Assembly (NCBI RefSeq): GCF_000192745.1
Contig: NC_015259.1
Span: forward strand, 759,001-823,000
Source of the DNA: Polymorphum gilvum SL003B-26A1
GTDB taxonomy: Bacteria; Pseudomonadota; Alphaproteobacteria; Rhizobiales; Stappiaceae
DNA length: 64,000 nt
Reading direction: 5' to 3'
In this document: one piece after another, positions 44,435-54,971 of the stretch
Position numbering within the stretch: the stretch's first letter is position 1
Layout of the letters: each line of letters starts with the position of its first letter
The notes under the pieces: generated by a model
What the model was told of the DNA's origin: nothing
What the model saw: the letters and a program-made list of their open reading frames with translations, nothing else
The model's database searches: none
Program-made: the position numbers and the translations under genes

Positions 44435-45166
44435 ATGTTCGATCCCAAATCCCTTCTCGACCAGGTTCTCGGCGCCGGTTCGTCCGGCGCGTCCGGCAAG
44501 GCCGGGTCCGACGACCTGATGCGGCGTGGGCGCGACTTGCTGTCTTCGCAGCGCGGCGGACTGGCGGTCGGTGGGCTGGCCGGTCTGCTGCTCGGCACCA
44601 AGACCGGGCGCAAGCTCGGCAAGACGGCGGTCACCTACGGCGGGCTGGCGCTGGTTGCAGGGCTTGCCTACCGGGCCTATCAGGACTACCAGGCCGGCAA
44701 GCAGGGCCGGATCGAGCCGCATCGGCCGACGGACGCGCGCGGCACCGACTTCCGCCTGGAGGCGCCGAAGGGCACGGGCTTCGACCCGGCGCAGGCGCCG
44801 GGCGGCGAGGCACGCGTGGCGACCGCCCTACTCAGCGCAATGATCGCGGCGGCCAAGGCCGACGGGCATATCGACGCCGAAGAACAGCGCAGGATCTTCG
44901 GCAAGATGGACGAAGCCGGGCTTGGCGCGGACGAAAAGGCGTTCCTGATGGACGAACTGCGCGCGCCGCTCGACATGGACAAGGTGGTGACGCTGGCGCG
45001 CACGCCGGAGGAGGCGGCCGAGATCTATGCCGCCTCGCGGCTGGCGATCGATCCCGACCATCGGGCCGAGAAAGCCTATCTCGACATGCTGGCTGCCCGG
45101 CTCGACCTCGACCCCGCGCTGGTCGACGAGATCGAATACGCCGTACGCGAGGCCGAACTGTCGTAA
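44435..45166 (+). CDS. DUF533 / TerB-like protein
   Basis: 243 residues. The N-terminal third is low in complexity and glycine rich, and includes a hydrophobic stretch (GGLAVGGLAGLLLG and TYGGLALVAGLAYRAY, about residues 40-85) that could insert in a membrane. The C-terminal part (about 125-240) is a helical TerB-like fold with MIAAAKADGHIDAEEQRRIF, which may bind metal, and LDMLAARLDLD. Similar in build to E. coli YebE. Function unknown; family members have been linked to stress or tellurite. The start at 44435 has the family N terminus MFDPKSLLDQVLG. Confidence 0.78.
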   Translation: MFDPKSLLDQVLGAGSSGASGKAGSDDLMRRGRDLLSSQRGGLAVGGLAGLLLGTKTGRKLGKTAVTYGGLALVAGLAYRAYQDYQAGKQGRIEPHRPTDARGTDFRLEAPKGTGFDPAQAPGGEARVATALLSAMIAAAKADGHIDAEEQRRIFGKMDEAGLGADEKAFLMDELRAPLDMDKVVTLARTPEEAAEIYAASRLAIDPDHRAEKAYLDMLAARLDLDPALVDEIEYAVREAELS

Positions 45167-45269
45167 GCTGGGGCCGCGGCGCGACGCCGCGTCGGGTTTC
45201 GCCCTACTTGCGCGCCCTTGCGCGATGCGCCTATGACAGGGCCGTGACGCCAATGCGCGGGGAGGACCG

Positions 45270-46898
45270 ATGCAGGATCTGGGCGCCTGGGACTATGTCG
45301 TGGTCGGGGCCGGCTCGGCCGGCTGCGTGCTGGCCAACAGGCTGTCGGCGGATCCGGACGTGCGGGTTCTTCTGCTGGAGGCTGGCGGCAAGGACAACTA
45401 TATCTGGGTCCACATCCCGGTCGGCTATCTCTACTGCATGGGCAACCCGCGCACCGACTGGTGCTTCACGACGGCGCCCGAGCCGGGCCTGAACGGGCGC
45501 GCGCTGAATTATCCCCGCGGCAAGGTGCTTGGCGGCTGCTCGTCGATCAACGGCATGATCTACATGCGCGGCCAGGCACGCGACTACGACCACTGGCGCC
45601 AGCTCGGCCTGACCGGCTGGGGCTGGGACGACGTGCTACCGCATTTCCGCGCGTCCGAGGACCACTATGCCTGGAACGACGCGCTGCACGGCCAAGGCGG
45701 CGGGCTGCGCGTCGAGGAACAGCGGCTGTCGTGGGAGGTGCTGGATGCGTTCCGCGACGCCTGCGAGGAAGTGGGCATCCCGAAGATCAGGGATTTCAAC
45801 ACCGGCGACAATTTCGGCTCGGCCTATTTCCAGGTCAACCAGCGCGCCGGCATCCGCTGGAACACGGCGAAGGGCTTCCTGAGGCCGGCGCTGGGGCGGG
45901 CCAATCTGAAGATCGTCACCGGCGCGCATGCCCGCCGCATCGTGATCGAGGAGGGGCGGGCAAGCGCGCTGGAACTGACGGTCGCCGGCCGGCCGGCGCG
46001 GGCTTCGATTTCCGGCGAACTGGTGCTCGCCGCCGGCTCGATCGGCTCACCGCAGTTGCTGGAACTGTCCGGAATCGGCCGCCCGGATGTGCTGGAGAAG
46101 GTCGGTCTGGCCGTGCAGCACGAGCTGCCGGGGGTCGGCGAGAACCTGCAGGACCACCTGCAGCTGCGCACCATTTTCAAGGTCAGGGGCGCGCGGACGC
46201 TGAACCAGCTGGCCGGCACGCTCGCCGGCAAGACGCGCATCGCGCTGGATTATGCGCTCAGGCGCGCCGGGCCGATGTCGATGGCGCCGAGTCAGCTCGG
46301 CGCGTTCGCGCGCTCGGATCCCTCGTTCGAAACGGCCAACATCGAATATCACGTGCAGCCGCTGTCGCTCGACAGGTTCGGCGAGCCGCTGCATGCGTTC
46401 CCGGCGATCACGGCGAGCGTGTGCAACCTGCGCCCCGACAGCCGCGGCCACGTCCACATCGCCAGCGCCGACGCGGCCGTGCAGCCGGAGATCCGCCCGA
46501 ACTACCTGTCGGCATCCTCGGACCGCAAGGTGGCGGCGGATTCGATCCGCCTGACGCGGCGGATCATGGCGGCGCAGGCGCTGAAGAAATACGCACCGGA
46601 GGAATACCTGCCGGGGGCGCGGATCGAGACCGACGAGGACCTGGCCCGGGCGGCCGGCGACATCGGCACGACCATCTTCCATCCGGTCGGCACCTGCCGC
46701 ATGGGCGCCGATGAGGCATCCGTCGTCGACGGCAGGTTGCGGCTGCGCGGACTTGCCGGCATCCGCGTCGCCGACGCCTCGGTGATGCCGACCATCACCT
46801 CGGGCAACACCAACGCGCCGACCGTGATGATCGCAGAAAAGGGGGCCGCGATGATGCGGGAGGACCGCAGGCGGGGCGGATCGAAGGCGGCGTCGTGA
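45270..46898 (+). CDS. GMC-family FAD oxidoreductase (choline-dehydrogenase-like)
   Basis: 542 residues. N-terminal FAD site VVVGAGSAGCVLANRL, the GMC signature GGCSSINGMIYMRGQ, the LVLAAGSIGSPQLLELSGIG segment and a C-terminal GTCRMG...VDASVMPTITSGNTNAPTVMIAEK region. The catalytic His is in IFHPVGTCRMG. Family members oxidise alcohols, often choline. Since betB, betI and choline importers are absent here, the gene is more safely called a GMC alcohol dehydrogenase than BetA. It is 39 bases before dctB; whether the two are linked is not known. Confidence 0.88.
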   Translation: MQDLGAWDYVVVGAGSAGCVLANRLSADPDVRVLLLEAGGKDNYIWVHIPVGYLYCMGNPRTDWCFTTAPEPGLNGRALNYPRGKVLGGCSSINGMIYMRGQARDYDHWRQLGLTGWGWDDVLPHFRASEDHYAWNDALHGQGGGLRVEEQRLSWEVLDAFRDACEEVGIPKIRDFNTGDNFGSAYFQVNQRAGIRWNTAKGFLRPALGRANLKIVTGAHARRIVIEEGRASALELTVAGRPARASISGELVLAAGSIGSPQLLELSGIGRPDVLEKVGLAVQHELPGVGENLQDHLQLRTIFKVRGARTLNQLAGTLAGKTRIALDYALRRAGPMSMAPSQLGAFARSDPSFETANIEYHVQPLSLDRFGEPLHAFPAITASVCNLRPDSRGHVHIASADAAVQPEIRPNYLSASSDRKVAADSIRLTRRIMAAQALKKYAPEEYLPGARIETDEDLARAAGDIGTTIFHPVGTCRMGADEASVVDGRLRLRGLAGIRVADASVMPTITSGNTNAPTVMIAEKGAAMMREDRRRGGSKAAS

Positions 46899-46937
46899 GC
46901 CGGTTCTTCGCAGGCAGCTTGCTGCTATGATGGCGCC

Positions 46938-48743
46938 ATGACCCAGCGCTACCAACGCCGGCGCGCGCGCCGCCTGAAACTCGTCGTCGCGGTCGCCCTG
47001 CTGGCTTCGAGCGCGGCGATCGTCTGGCTGACCGGGGCGATTAGCCTGCGCTTCTTCCTGAGCGACCTGGAAGTGCGCAAGGACGCGGCGCTGGCGGTAC
47101 AGAGCGGCGCGCTGGAACGCCTGCTCGACAAGTTCCGCCTGATGACGCCGCTGACGGCGCGTCGCCCGGACGTGGCCGACGTCGTCGAGCGGCGCGATGC
47201 GGAGGAGGGCGGCCGGATCGCGGCGATCGCAGCGGGCATGTCGGGCGCCAAGGAGGTGTGGTTCCTGTCGCCGCAGGGCGAAACGATCGCCACCAGCGAT
47301 GCCTCGACCAACTCCGGCGCGCTGCTCGGACGGCAGTGGATCCCCAAGGCATTCCGCGAGGCAGCCATGGGCCAGCTCGGTCGGCAACTGATCCCGGGCA
47401 ACGGCTGGCAGCCGGCAAGCTACGTGTTCGCGTCGCCGATCCGCGTGCGCGACCGGCTGGCCGGGGTGGTGGCGGTGCGGGTTCGCCTCGACGACGTCGA
47501 GCAGGCTTGGGCGCTGAGCAAGGACGCGCTGGTCGCGCTCGACGAGAACGATGTCGTGGTGGTGACCAACGTCCACGACTGGCGCGGCACGACCTTGCGC
47601 ACCGATACGGCGCCGGGGCGCGGCGCAGCGATCGATCTGCTGCGCGCGGGCGGCCACCTGGGCCGATTCCGCCTGGTGCGCCCGGCGCAGCAGGCGGGCG
47701 GACGGGCCTTCCTGGAACTCAGGGAGGACCTGCCGGTGCTCGGCTGGAAGGTGGTCATCCTGTCGGACGTCGCCGAGGCGCGCACGCAGTCGGCCAACGC
47801 CATGCTGATCGCCTTCCTGCTCTGCGTCATCGGGGCCGGCGCGGTCTGGTCGGCGGTCGAGCGGCGCGAGGGCCTGATCCGGCGCCTGCGCAGCGACAGG
47901 GCGGCCGCCTTGCGGCTGGAGCGGCGGGTGCGCAGCCGGACGATCGACCTGACGCGCGCCAACCAGCGCCTGGAAGCCGAGATCGAGGAGCGGCTGGCGG
48001 CGGAAGCGGAGCTCAGGCGGGCTCAGGCCGAACTGGTGCAGGCGGCCAAGCTGGCGACTCTCGGCCACATGTCGGCTGCGCTCAGCCACGAATACAACCA
48101 GCCGCTGGCGGCGATCCGCACCAATGCGGAAAACGCCACGCTGCTGATCGCGCGGGGCGAGCCGGAGCGGGCGACCGAGTCCCTCGCCAGGATCGGCGGC
48201 CTGGTGGCGCGCATGGCCGAGATCGCGCGCACGCTGAAGGGCTTCACACGGCGGGCCGGCACCGATCTACAGCCCGTGTCGCTGCGCCAGGCGATCGACG
48301 AGGCGCTGTTGCTGCTGACGCCGCAGGTCCGCCAGCAGGGCATCCGGCTGACGACCCGGCTGCCGGATGGCGACCTGGTGGTCTTGGCGGGGCGGATCCG
48401 GCTCGAACAGGTGATCATGAATCTCGTCGCCAACGCCATCGACGCGGTGCGCGGCAGGGAGGACCCGGCAATCGACCTCGACGTCGATGTCGCCGATGGC
48501 GAGGTGAGGCTGTCCGTCGCCGACAACGGCACGGGGATTCCGGAGGTGGCGATGGGACAGATCTTCGACCCGTTCTTCACCACGAAGGACGTCGGCGCCG
48601 GTCTCGGTCTCGGCCTGTCGATCGCCTACAAGATCGTCCACGACTTCTCGGGCAGCCTGACGGCTGAAAACCGGCCCGAGGGCGGCGCGCGCTTCGTCAT
48701 GCGCCTGCCCCTGGCACAGGCCGTGCGGACGGCGGCGGAATAG
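46938..48743 (+). CDS. dctB: C4-dicarboxylate-type sensor histidine kinase
   Basis: 601-residue membrane kinase. Two hydrophobic segments (about 15-38 and 287-307) flank a periplasmic PAS-like sensor region. A coiled coil leads to the phosphorylation site SHEYNQPLAAIRTNAEN with His384. N-box NLVANAIDAV and GTGIPEVAMGQIFDPFF, then GLGLSIAYKIV ATP-lid motifs follow. The ending fits DctB (about 600). Followed after 8 bases by dctD. It likely senses the same organic acid that DctPQM imports, by direct periplasmic binding. Confidence 0.93.
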   Translation: MTQRYQRRRARRLKLVVAVALLASSAAIVWLTGAISLRFFLSDLEVRKDAALAVQSGALERLLDKFRLMTPLTARRPDVADVVERRDAEEGGRIAAIAAGMSGAKEVWFLSPQGETIATSDASTNSGALLGRQWIPKAFREAAMGQLGRQLIPGNGWQPASYVFASPIRVRDRLAGVVAVRVRLDDVEQAWALSKDALVALDENDVVVVTNVHDWRGTTLRTDTAPGRGAAIDLLRAGGHLGRFRLVRPAQQAGGRAFLELREDLPVLGWKVVILSDVAEARTQSANAMLIAFLLCVIGAGAVWSAVERREGLIRRLRSDRAAALRLERRVRSRTIDLTRANQRLEAEIEERLAAEAELRRAQAELVQAAKLATLGHMSAALSHEYNQPLAAIRTNAENATLLIARGEPERATESLARIGGLVARMAEIARTLKGFTRRAGTDLQPVSLRQAIDEALLLLTPQVRQQGIRLTTRLPDGDLVVLAGRIRLEQVIMNLVANAIDAVRGREDPAIDLDVDVADGEVRLSVADNGTGIPEVAMGQIFDPFFTTKDVGAGLGLGLSIAYKIVHDFSGSLTAENRPEGGARFVMRLPLAQAVRTAAE

Positions 48744-48751
48744 GGAACTCC

Positions 48752-50086
<1,335 letters not shown>

Positions 50087-50096
50087 CGGCACGGGC

Positions 50097-50116
50097 ATGT
50101 GTCGGAATCGACACAT
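50097..50116. promoter_or_regulatory. Perfect inverted repeat, likely DctD enhancer site
   Basis: ATGTGTCG-GAAT-CGACACAT, 8-bp perfect arms (50097-50104 and 50109-50116) with a 4-base spacer. It starts 11 bases after the dctD stop and lies about 135 bases before the -24 element, the usual distance for an upstream activator site. DctD binding is inferred. Confidence 0.68.
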
Positions 50117-50230
50117 CGGAGGGATGCGAAGGGTGGCTTTCGACCCATCGGCATTGCGATTGGCGCGTTCGAAGCGGACGCAGACCCAGGATTGCCTGCG
50201 GATTGCGTGCAGACGGCGGGTGAGCCGTTC

Positions 50231-50247
50231 CTGGCATGCGGCTTGCT
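50231..50247 (+). promoter_or_regulatory. Sigma-54 promoter of dctPQM
   Basis: CTGGCATGCGGCTTGCT fits the consensus YTGGCACG-N4-TTGCW at every position but one (T for C in GGCAC). GG of the -24 element is at 50233-50234 and GC of the -12 element at 50245-50246, so transcription should begin near 50258, 77 bases before the dctP start. Pairs with the sigma-54 activator gene just upstream. Confidence 0.85.
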
Positions 50248-50334
50248 AACCTTACGGCGTCCGGCCGCGCCCTGCGGCCAAAATCAAGTCCGGTCGCGCC
50301 CGCGGCCCAAACCAAGATGTCTGGGAGGACATTC

Positions 50335-51339
50335 ATGAAAAAGTTCCTGCTGGCGGCCACCGCGGCCGTCTCCTTCGCCCTTGCCGGTCCGGCGCTTGCC
50401 GACGACTGCCAGGACGGCGAAATCGTCATCAAGTTCAGCCACGTGGTTGCCGGAAGCGGCCATCCGAAGGGCGATGCGGCGACGCTGCTGGCCAAGCGCA
50501 TCAACGAGGAGATGAACGGCAAGGCCTGCATGCAGGTGTTCCCGAACTCGCAGCTGTTCGACGACGACAAGGTGATGGAAGCGCTGCTGCTCGGCGACGT
50601 CCAGCTGGCGGCGCCCTCGCTGTCGAAGTTCGAGGCCTACACGCTCAAGTTCCGCCTGTTCGACCTGCCGTTCCTGTTCCAGGACCTGGAGGCCGTTGAC
50701 CGGTTCACGGCCAGCGATGCAGGCAAGGACCTGCTGAACTCGATGACCGACGTCGGCTACCTCGGGCTGGGCTACTGGAACTCCGGCCTGAAGCAGTTCT
50801 CGGCCAACAAGCCGCTGCTGCTGCCCACCGATGCCAAGGGCCTGAAGTTCCGCATCCAGACCTCGGACGTCGCCGAGGCGATGATCGCCGCCATGGGCGC
50901 CAACGCCCAGAAGCTGGCTTTCAAGGAGGTCTACGGCGCGCTGCAGACCGGCGTCGTCGACGGCCAGGAGAACTCCTGGTCGAACATCTACACTCAAAAG
51001 TTCTTCGAGGTGCAGGACGGCATCACCGAGACCAATCATCAGGTTCTGGCCTACCTGCTGGTCACCTCCGATGAATGGCTCAACAGCCTGGAGCCGGACG
51101 TGCGCGAGCAGTTCCTCAAGATCACCGAGGAAGTGACGGCCGCAGCGAATGCCGAAGTCGCCAACATGGAAGCGCAAAACCGCCAGCGCATTCTCGACGC
51201 CGGCTCGACCATCCGCGAGCTGAACGCCGATCAGCGCAAGGCCTGGATGGATGCCATGAAGCCGGTTTGGGAACGCTTCGAGGGCGACATCGGCAAGGAG
51301 CTCATCGACGCCGCCGTCGCGGCCAACAACGCGAGCTGA
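50335..51339 (+). CDS. dctP: TRAP transporter substrate-binding protein
   Basis: 334 residues. A signal peptide of about 22 residues ends AGPALA before DDCQDGE. FSHVVAGSGHPKGDAATLLAKRI is the DctP family start, FRIQTSDVAEAMIAAMGAN holds the arginine that binds the ligand carboxylate, and EVYGALQTGVVDGQENSWSNI is the signature helix. GGGAGG lies 8 bases before the ATG at 50335. The ligand is probably a C4-dicarboxylate or similar organic acid, given DctBD upstream. Confidence 0.94.
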   Translation: MKKFLLAATAAVSFALAGPALADDCQDGEIVIKFSHVVAGSGHPKGDAATLLAKRINEEMNGKACMQVFPNSQLFDDDKVMEALLLGDVQLAAPSLSKFEAYTLKFRLFDLPFLFQDLEAVDRFTASDAGKDLLNSMTDVGYLGLGYWNSGLKQFSANKPLLLPTDAKGLKFRIQTSDVAEAMIAAMGANAQKLAFKEVYGALQTGVVDGQENSWSNIYTQKFFEVQDGITETNHQVLAYLLVTSDEWLNSLEPDVREQFLKITEEVTAAANAEVANMEAQNRQRILDAGSTIRELNADQRKAWMDAMKPVWERFEGDIGKELIDAAVAANNAS

Positions 51340-51356
51340 GCGGACACGTCCGAGAC

Positions 51357-51383
51357 GCGGAAAGGCCGTCCCGGCCTTTCCGC
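51357..51383 (+). terminator. 11-bp hairpin between dctP and dctQ
   Basis: GCGGAAAGGCC (51357-51367) pairs with GGCCTTTCCGC (51373-51383), loop GTCCC. No T-tract, so it is more likely a partial terminator or mRNA stabiliser that raises DctP over the membrane subunits, as in the xylF-xylH gap. Confidence 0.65.
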
Positions 51384-51449
51384 AGCCTGCGCGCGGAGAA
51401 CGCGCGGCAGAACAAGCAACAAGCCAATCGGCACCGTGCGGGGGAACTC

Positions 51450-52070
51450 ATGCAACGCGTCGACAATTGGGTCACGCGCTTCGAGGAGGGCGTGCTGGCG
51501 TTCCTGCTCGCGGCGATGACCATCGTGACCTTCACCCAGGTGGTTGCGCGCTACGGCTTCAATTCGGGCTGGACCGGCGCGCTTGAATTCACCCGTATCC
51601 TGTTCGCCTGGCTGATCCTGTTTGGCATGAGCTACGGCGTGAAGATCGGCGCGCATCTGGGCGTCGATGCCGTCGTGCGGCTGCTGCCCACCCGGCTGTT
51701 TCGCACCGTCGCCGTGTTCGGCGCGCTGTGCGGCGTCGCCTATGGCGTCATCCTGCTGTCGTCCGACTGGCTGCAGCTGTTCGGCGCCAACGCGCGGGGC
51801 GGAGCGATCGACTACTGGTCCAAGATGTACAAGATCGGCATCGGCCTCGACGACCTGCGCTATCCGGAGTTCATCCAGGAGACCTTCGGCACCAAGCAGC
51901 GCGTGCAGCGCTGGATCGCCTACCTGATCCTGCCCATCGGCCTCGCGCTGTTCGCCTTCCGCTGCCTGCAGGCGGCCTGGCAGATCGTCCGTGGCGAGCG
52001 CGAGATGATGATCGCGGCGCACGAGGCGGAAGAGCTCGTCGCCGAGAACAAAGACGTGCTGAAGGACTGA
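51450..52070 (+). CDS. dctQ: TRAP transporter small permease
   Basis: 206-residue membrane protein with four main hydrophobic segments; FTQVVARYGFNSGWTGALEFTRILFAWLILFG is the DctQ hallmark. It has a longer cytoplasmic or periplasmic loop (about 100-155, YWSKMYKIGIGLDDLRYPEF) than the usual 160-180 residue small permeases, and a charged C-terminal tail. The start at 51450 is preceded by GGGGGAA. Followed by dctM after 10 bases. Confidence 0.9.
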   Translation: MQRVDNWVTRFEEGVLAFLLAAMTIVTFTQVVARYGFNSGWTGALEFTRILFAWLILFGMSYGVKIGAHLGVDAVVRLLPTRLFRTVAVFGALCGVAYGVILLSSDWLQLFGANARGGAIDYWSKMYKIGIGLDDLRYPEFIQETFGTKQRVQRWIAYLILPIGLALFAFRCLQAAWQIVRGEREMMIAAHEAEELVAENKDVLKD

Positions 52071-52080
52071 GGGGGACATC

Positions 52081-53484
52081 ATGGAAGCCGCAGCCCTGTT
52101 CATCCTGGTCCTCGCCCTCCTCTTCCTGGGCGTCCCGATCGCCATCTCGCTCGGCCTGTCGAGCGTGCTGACGATCGCCTTCTTCTCCAAGGACTCGATC
52201 TCATCGGTCGCGTTGCAGCTGTTCACGGCGTCGCAGAACTACACGCTGCTGGCGATCCCGTTCTTCATCCTGGCCTCGGCCTTCATGTCGACGGGCGGAG
52301 TGGCGCGGCGCATCATCCGCTTCGCCATCGCCTGCGTCGGCCATGTGCGGGGCGGCCTCGCCATTGCAGCGGTGTTCTCGTGCATGCTGTTCGCGGCGCT
52401 GTCCGGCTCCTCGCCGGCCACCGTGGTTGCCATCGGCACCATCGCCATCGCGGGCATGCGCCAGGTCGGCTACACCAAGGAATTCGCCGCCGGCGTGATT
52501 GCCAATGCCGGCACGCTCGGCATCCTGATCCCGCCGTCCATCGTCATGGTGGTCTACGCGGCGGCGACCGACGTGTCGGTCGGACGCATGTTCCTGGCCG
52601 GCGTCATACCCGGCCTCGTTGCCGGCCTGATGCTGATGATCGCGATCTACGTCAACGCGCGGCTCAAGAAGATGCCGAAGCAGCCGTTCGCCGGCGTGCC
52701 GGAAGTGCTGTCGGCGGCCGGCGAGGCCGGCTTCGGCCTGCTGCTGATCATCATCATCCTCGGCGGCATCTATGGCGGCGTGTTCACGCCCACCGAAGCG
52801 GCAGCAGTGGCGGCGGTCTATGCCTTTCTGATCGCGGTGTTCGTCTACCGCGACATGGGACCACTGAAGGGCGTGCCGATGCGCAAGGAGAGCGAGACCA
52901 TCCAGGGGGCGATCCTGCGCAACCTGTGGCTCACGGCGGTCTATTTCCTGCCCGGCTGCGTCCATGCCGACACCAAGAAGGTGCTGGTCGACGCGGCCAA
53001 GACGACGATCATGCTGATGTTCATCATCGTCAACGCGCTGCTGTTCGCCCATGTGCTGACCTCGGAGCGCATCCCGCAGGCGATCACCGACTGGATGGTC
53101 GGCGCCGGCTTCAACTGGTTCACCTTCCTGATCGCGGTCAACATCCTGCTCCTGATCGGCGGCCAGTTCATGGAGCCGTCCGGCTTGCTCCTGATCGTCG
53201 CGCCCGTGGTGTTCCCGATCGGCATGCAGCTCGGCGTCGACCCGATCCACCTCGGCATCATCATGGTGGTGAACATGGAGATCGGCATGATCACGCCGCC
53301 GATCGGGCTCAACCTGTTCGTCACCTCCGGTATCACCGGCATGAGCCTGGTGCAGGTGGTACGGGCGGCGGCCCCCTTCGTGGCGATCCTGTTCGTGTTC
53401 CTGATCCTGGTCACCTACGTGCCGGTGCTGTCGACCTGGTTGCCCTACAGCCTCATGGGACCGGAGCTCATCATCAACCGCTGA
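52081..53484 (+). CDS. dctM: TRAP transporter large permease
   Basis: 467 residues, about 11 to 12 hydrophobic segments; standard DctM is about 425, so it carries extra residues. LAIPFFILASAFMSTGGVARR, SGSSPATVVAIGTIAI, and GGIYGGVFTPTEAAAVAAVYAFLIAVFVYR are family motifs; the loop around 255-300 (MRKESETIQGAILRNLW) is extended. MITPPIGLNLFV lies near the C terminus. With DctP and DctQ it imports an organic acid using the sodium or proton gradient. Confidence 0.93.
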   Translation: MEAAALFILVLALLFLGVPIAISLGLSSVLTIAFFSKDSISSVALQLFTASQNYTLLAIPFFILASAFMSTGGVARRIIRFAIACVGHVRGGLAIAAVFSCMLFAALSGSSPATVVAIGTIAIAGMRQVGYTKEFAAGVIANAGTLGILIPPSIVMVVYAAATDVSVGRMFLAGVIPGLVAGLMLMIAIYVNARLKKMPKQPFAGVPEVLSAAGEAGFGLLLIIIILGGIYGGVFTPTEAAAVAAVYAFLIAVFVYRDMGPLKGVPMRKESETIQGAILRNLWLTAVYFLPGCVHADTKKVLVDAAKTTIMLMFIIVNALLFAHVLTSERIPQAITDWMVGAGFNWFTFLIAVNILLLIGGQFMEPSGLLLIVAPVVFPIGMQLGVDPIHLGIIMVVNMEIGMITPPIGLNLFVTSGITGMSLVQVVRAAAPFVAILFVFLILVTYVPVLSTWLPYSLMGPELIINR

Positions 53485-53790
53485 GCGCGACCGGCGCGAC
53501 ACGGACAAGGGCCGGGGCATCGCTCCGGCTCTTCGCGTCGGAGCCGCAAGATGACCGCCACGCTTGTGTGCAGCGCAACCGGGATTTGTACCTAGGTGGG
53601 GCTCGCGGCGGCGCGGCTGACGTTCCTATTATTTTCGTGGGGTTGTCCGTTTTGACGGGCGAAAGTCTTTGCTGTCGAGGCAATGGCCGGCCACCGCCGG
53701 TACCGCGCAGCTTTCGGTATCAGACGAGCGGGCTCCCGGCGCGTCCTTCCCAGAAGGCGCGCGAGCAAACACGCAGGGAGGTGCGTCGCA
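53485..53790. other. 306-base intergenic region after dctM
   Basis: Near its start AAGGGCCGG (around 53507-53515) can pair with CCGGCTCTT (53525-53533), with one G-U pair, a weak end for the dct operon. The middle (53580-53660) is less GC rich, with TATTATTTTCG, and may hold the promoter for the GFA gene. No gene seen. Confidence 0.45.
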
Positions 53791-54429
53791 ATGTCATTCC
53801 TTTCCAGTATCTTCGGCGGAGGCAGCGCCCCGTCGAAACCGGCCCGGCCGATGCCGAGCAACATCAAGATCCACCCCCAGGTGGACAACGGCTTTCCGCC
53901 GGCTCGGGCGGGCTTCAGCGGCGGCACGTTGACCTGCCACTGCAAGACCAATCCGGTGAAGGTGAAGATCAGCGCCCAGAGCGCGCACAACCACGTATGC
54001 GGCTGCACCAAGTGCTGGAAGCCGAAGGGGGCGGTGTTCAGCCAGATCGCAGTGGTGCCGCGCGAGGCGGTGCAGGTGATCGCCAACGGCGACAAGCTGC
54101 AGATCGTCAACCCGGCCGCGCCGATCCAGCGCTACGCCTGCAAGGACTGCGGCGTGCACATGTACGGGCGGATCGAGAACACCGAGCATCCGCTCTACGG
54201 CCTCGACTTCATCCATACCGAGCTGTCGGACGAGCAGGGTTGGTCGCCGCCGGAATTCGCCGCCTTCGTGTCGTCGATCATCGAATCCGGCTACGATCCG
54301 TCGAAGATGGGGGCGGTGCGCTCGCGGCTGCGCGACCTGGGGCTCGAGCCCTACGATGCCCTGTCGCCCCCGATCATGGACCTGATCGCCACCCACGCGG
54401 CCAAGAAGTCCGGCGCGCTGCCGGCCTGA
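53791..54429 (+). CDS. gfa: GFA-family protein, S-(hydroxymethyl)glutathione synthase-like
   Basis: 212 residues. Zinc cysteines are seen in [21 protein letters not shown] and [11 protein letters not shown], the GFA-family pattern. The N-terminal leader (about 40 residues, [19 protein letters not shown]) and the C-terminal [14 protein letters not shown] match Gfa enzymes, which promote the addition of formaldehyde to glutathione. GGGAGG is upstream of the ATG at 53791. No adhI/fghA genes follow here, so the call rests on sequence alone. Might be another glutathione-adduct enzyme of the family. Confidence 0.85.
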   Translation: MSFLSSIFGGGSAPSKPARPMPSNIKIHPQVDNGFPPARAGFSGGTLTCHCKTNPVKVKISAQSAHNHVCGCTKCWKPKGAVFSQIAVVPREAVQVIANGDKLQIVNPAAPIQRYACKDCGVHMYGRIENTEHPLYGLDFIHTELSDEQGWSPPEFAAFVSSIIESGYDPSKMGAVRSRLRDLGLEPYDALSPPIMDLIATHAAKKSGALPA

Positions 54430-54531
54430 CAGGAGGTTCGCGCAAGCGGAAGAAAGCGGCGCCGGTCCGTCCGACCGACGCCGTTCGTCCCGATCGCGTC
54501 AAGCGCCGCGACAGGCTTGGACGGCGATGGC

Positions 54532-54813
54532 TCAGACGATCTTGCCGAGCTTCATGGCGACGCTCATGTCGCCGGCGACCTTGATCTTGCCCATCATGAA
54601 GGCCATGGTCGGATTGAGCTCGCCGGCCAGAAGGCTTGCGAGGGTGCCGGCGGATATCATGACGGTGCAGTCGGACGGCACGTCCTCGTTGGTGACGAGG
54701 GTGCCGTCGACACGGATGACGCCGGCGTCCCCGCAATCGAACGTCACGCTGCGGTCAATGCCGCCGCCGGCCACCTTGGCACGCACGGTTTCGGTCAGGC
54801 CTTCAAGGGTCAT
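54532..54813 (-). CDS. SCP2 sterol-binding domain protein
   Basis: 93-residue single domain of the SCP2 type: ISAGTLASLLAGELNPTMAFMMGKIKVAGDMSVAMKLGKIV is typical, with a lipid-binding cavity expected. GGAGACC is upstream of the ATG at 54813. Probably binds an acyl or other apolar ligand in the cytoplasm. It stands alone between convergent gfa and an unrelated dehydratase; function is open. Confidence 0.82.
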   Translation of the reverse strand: MTLEGLTETVRAKVAGGGIDRSVTFDCGDAGVIRVDGTLVTNEDVPSDCTVMISAGTLASLLAGELNPTMAFMMGKIKVAGDMSVAMKLGKIV

Positions 54814-54971
54814 GGGTCGGTCTCCGGAAAGTCGACGCAGCCGGCGCCGGTTCATCGGGACCCAAACATGCCGTTTACGTAATCGTCAAGTCGTGCCGTT
54901 GCGACATCGGCCGAGAGTTGAACGCCGCGGCGTGGCCCCAAGCCGGCCAGAGGCCGACCCGGGGCAGCCGG

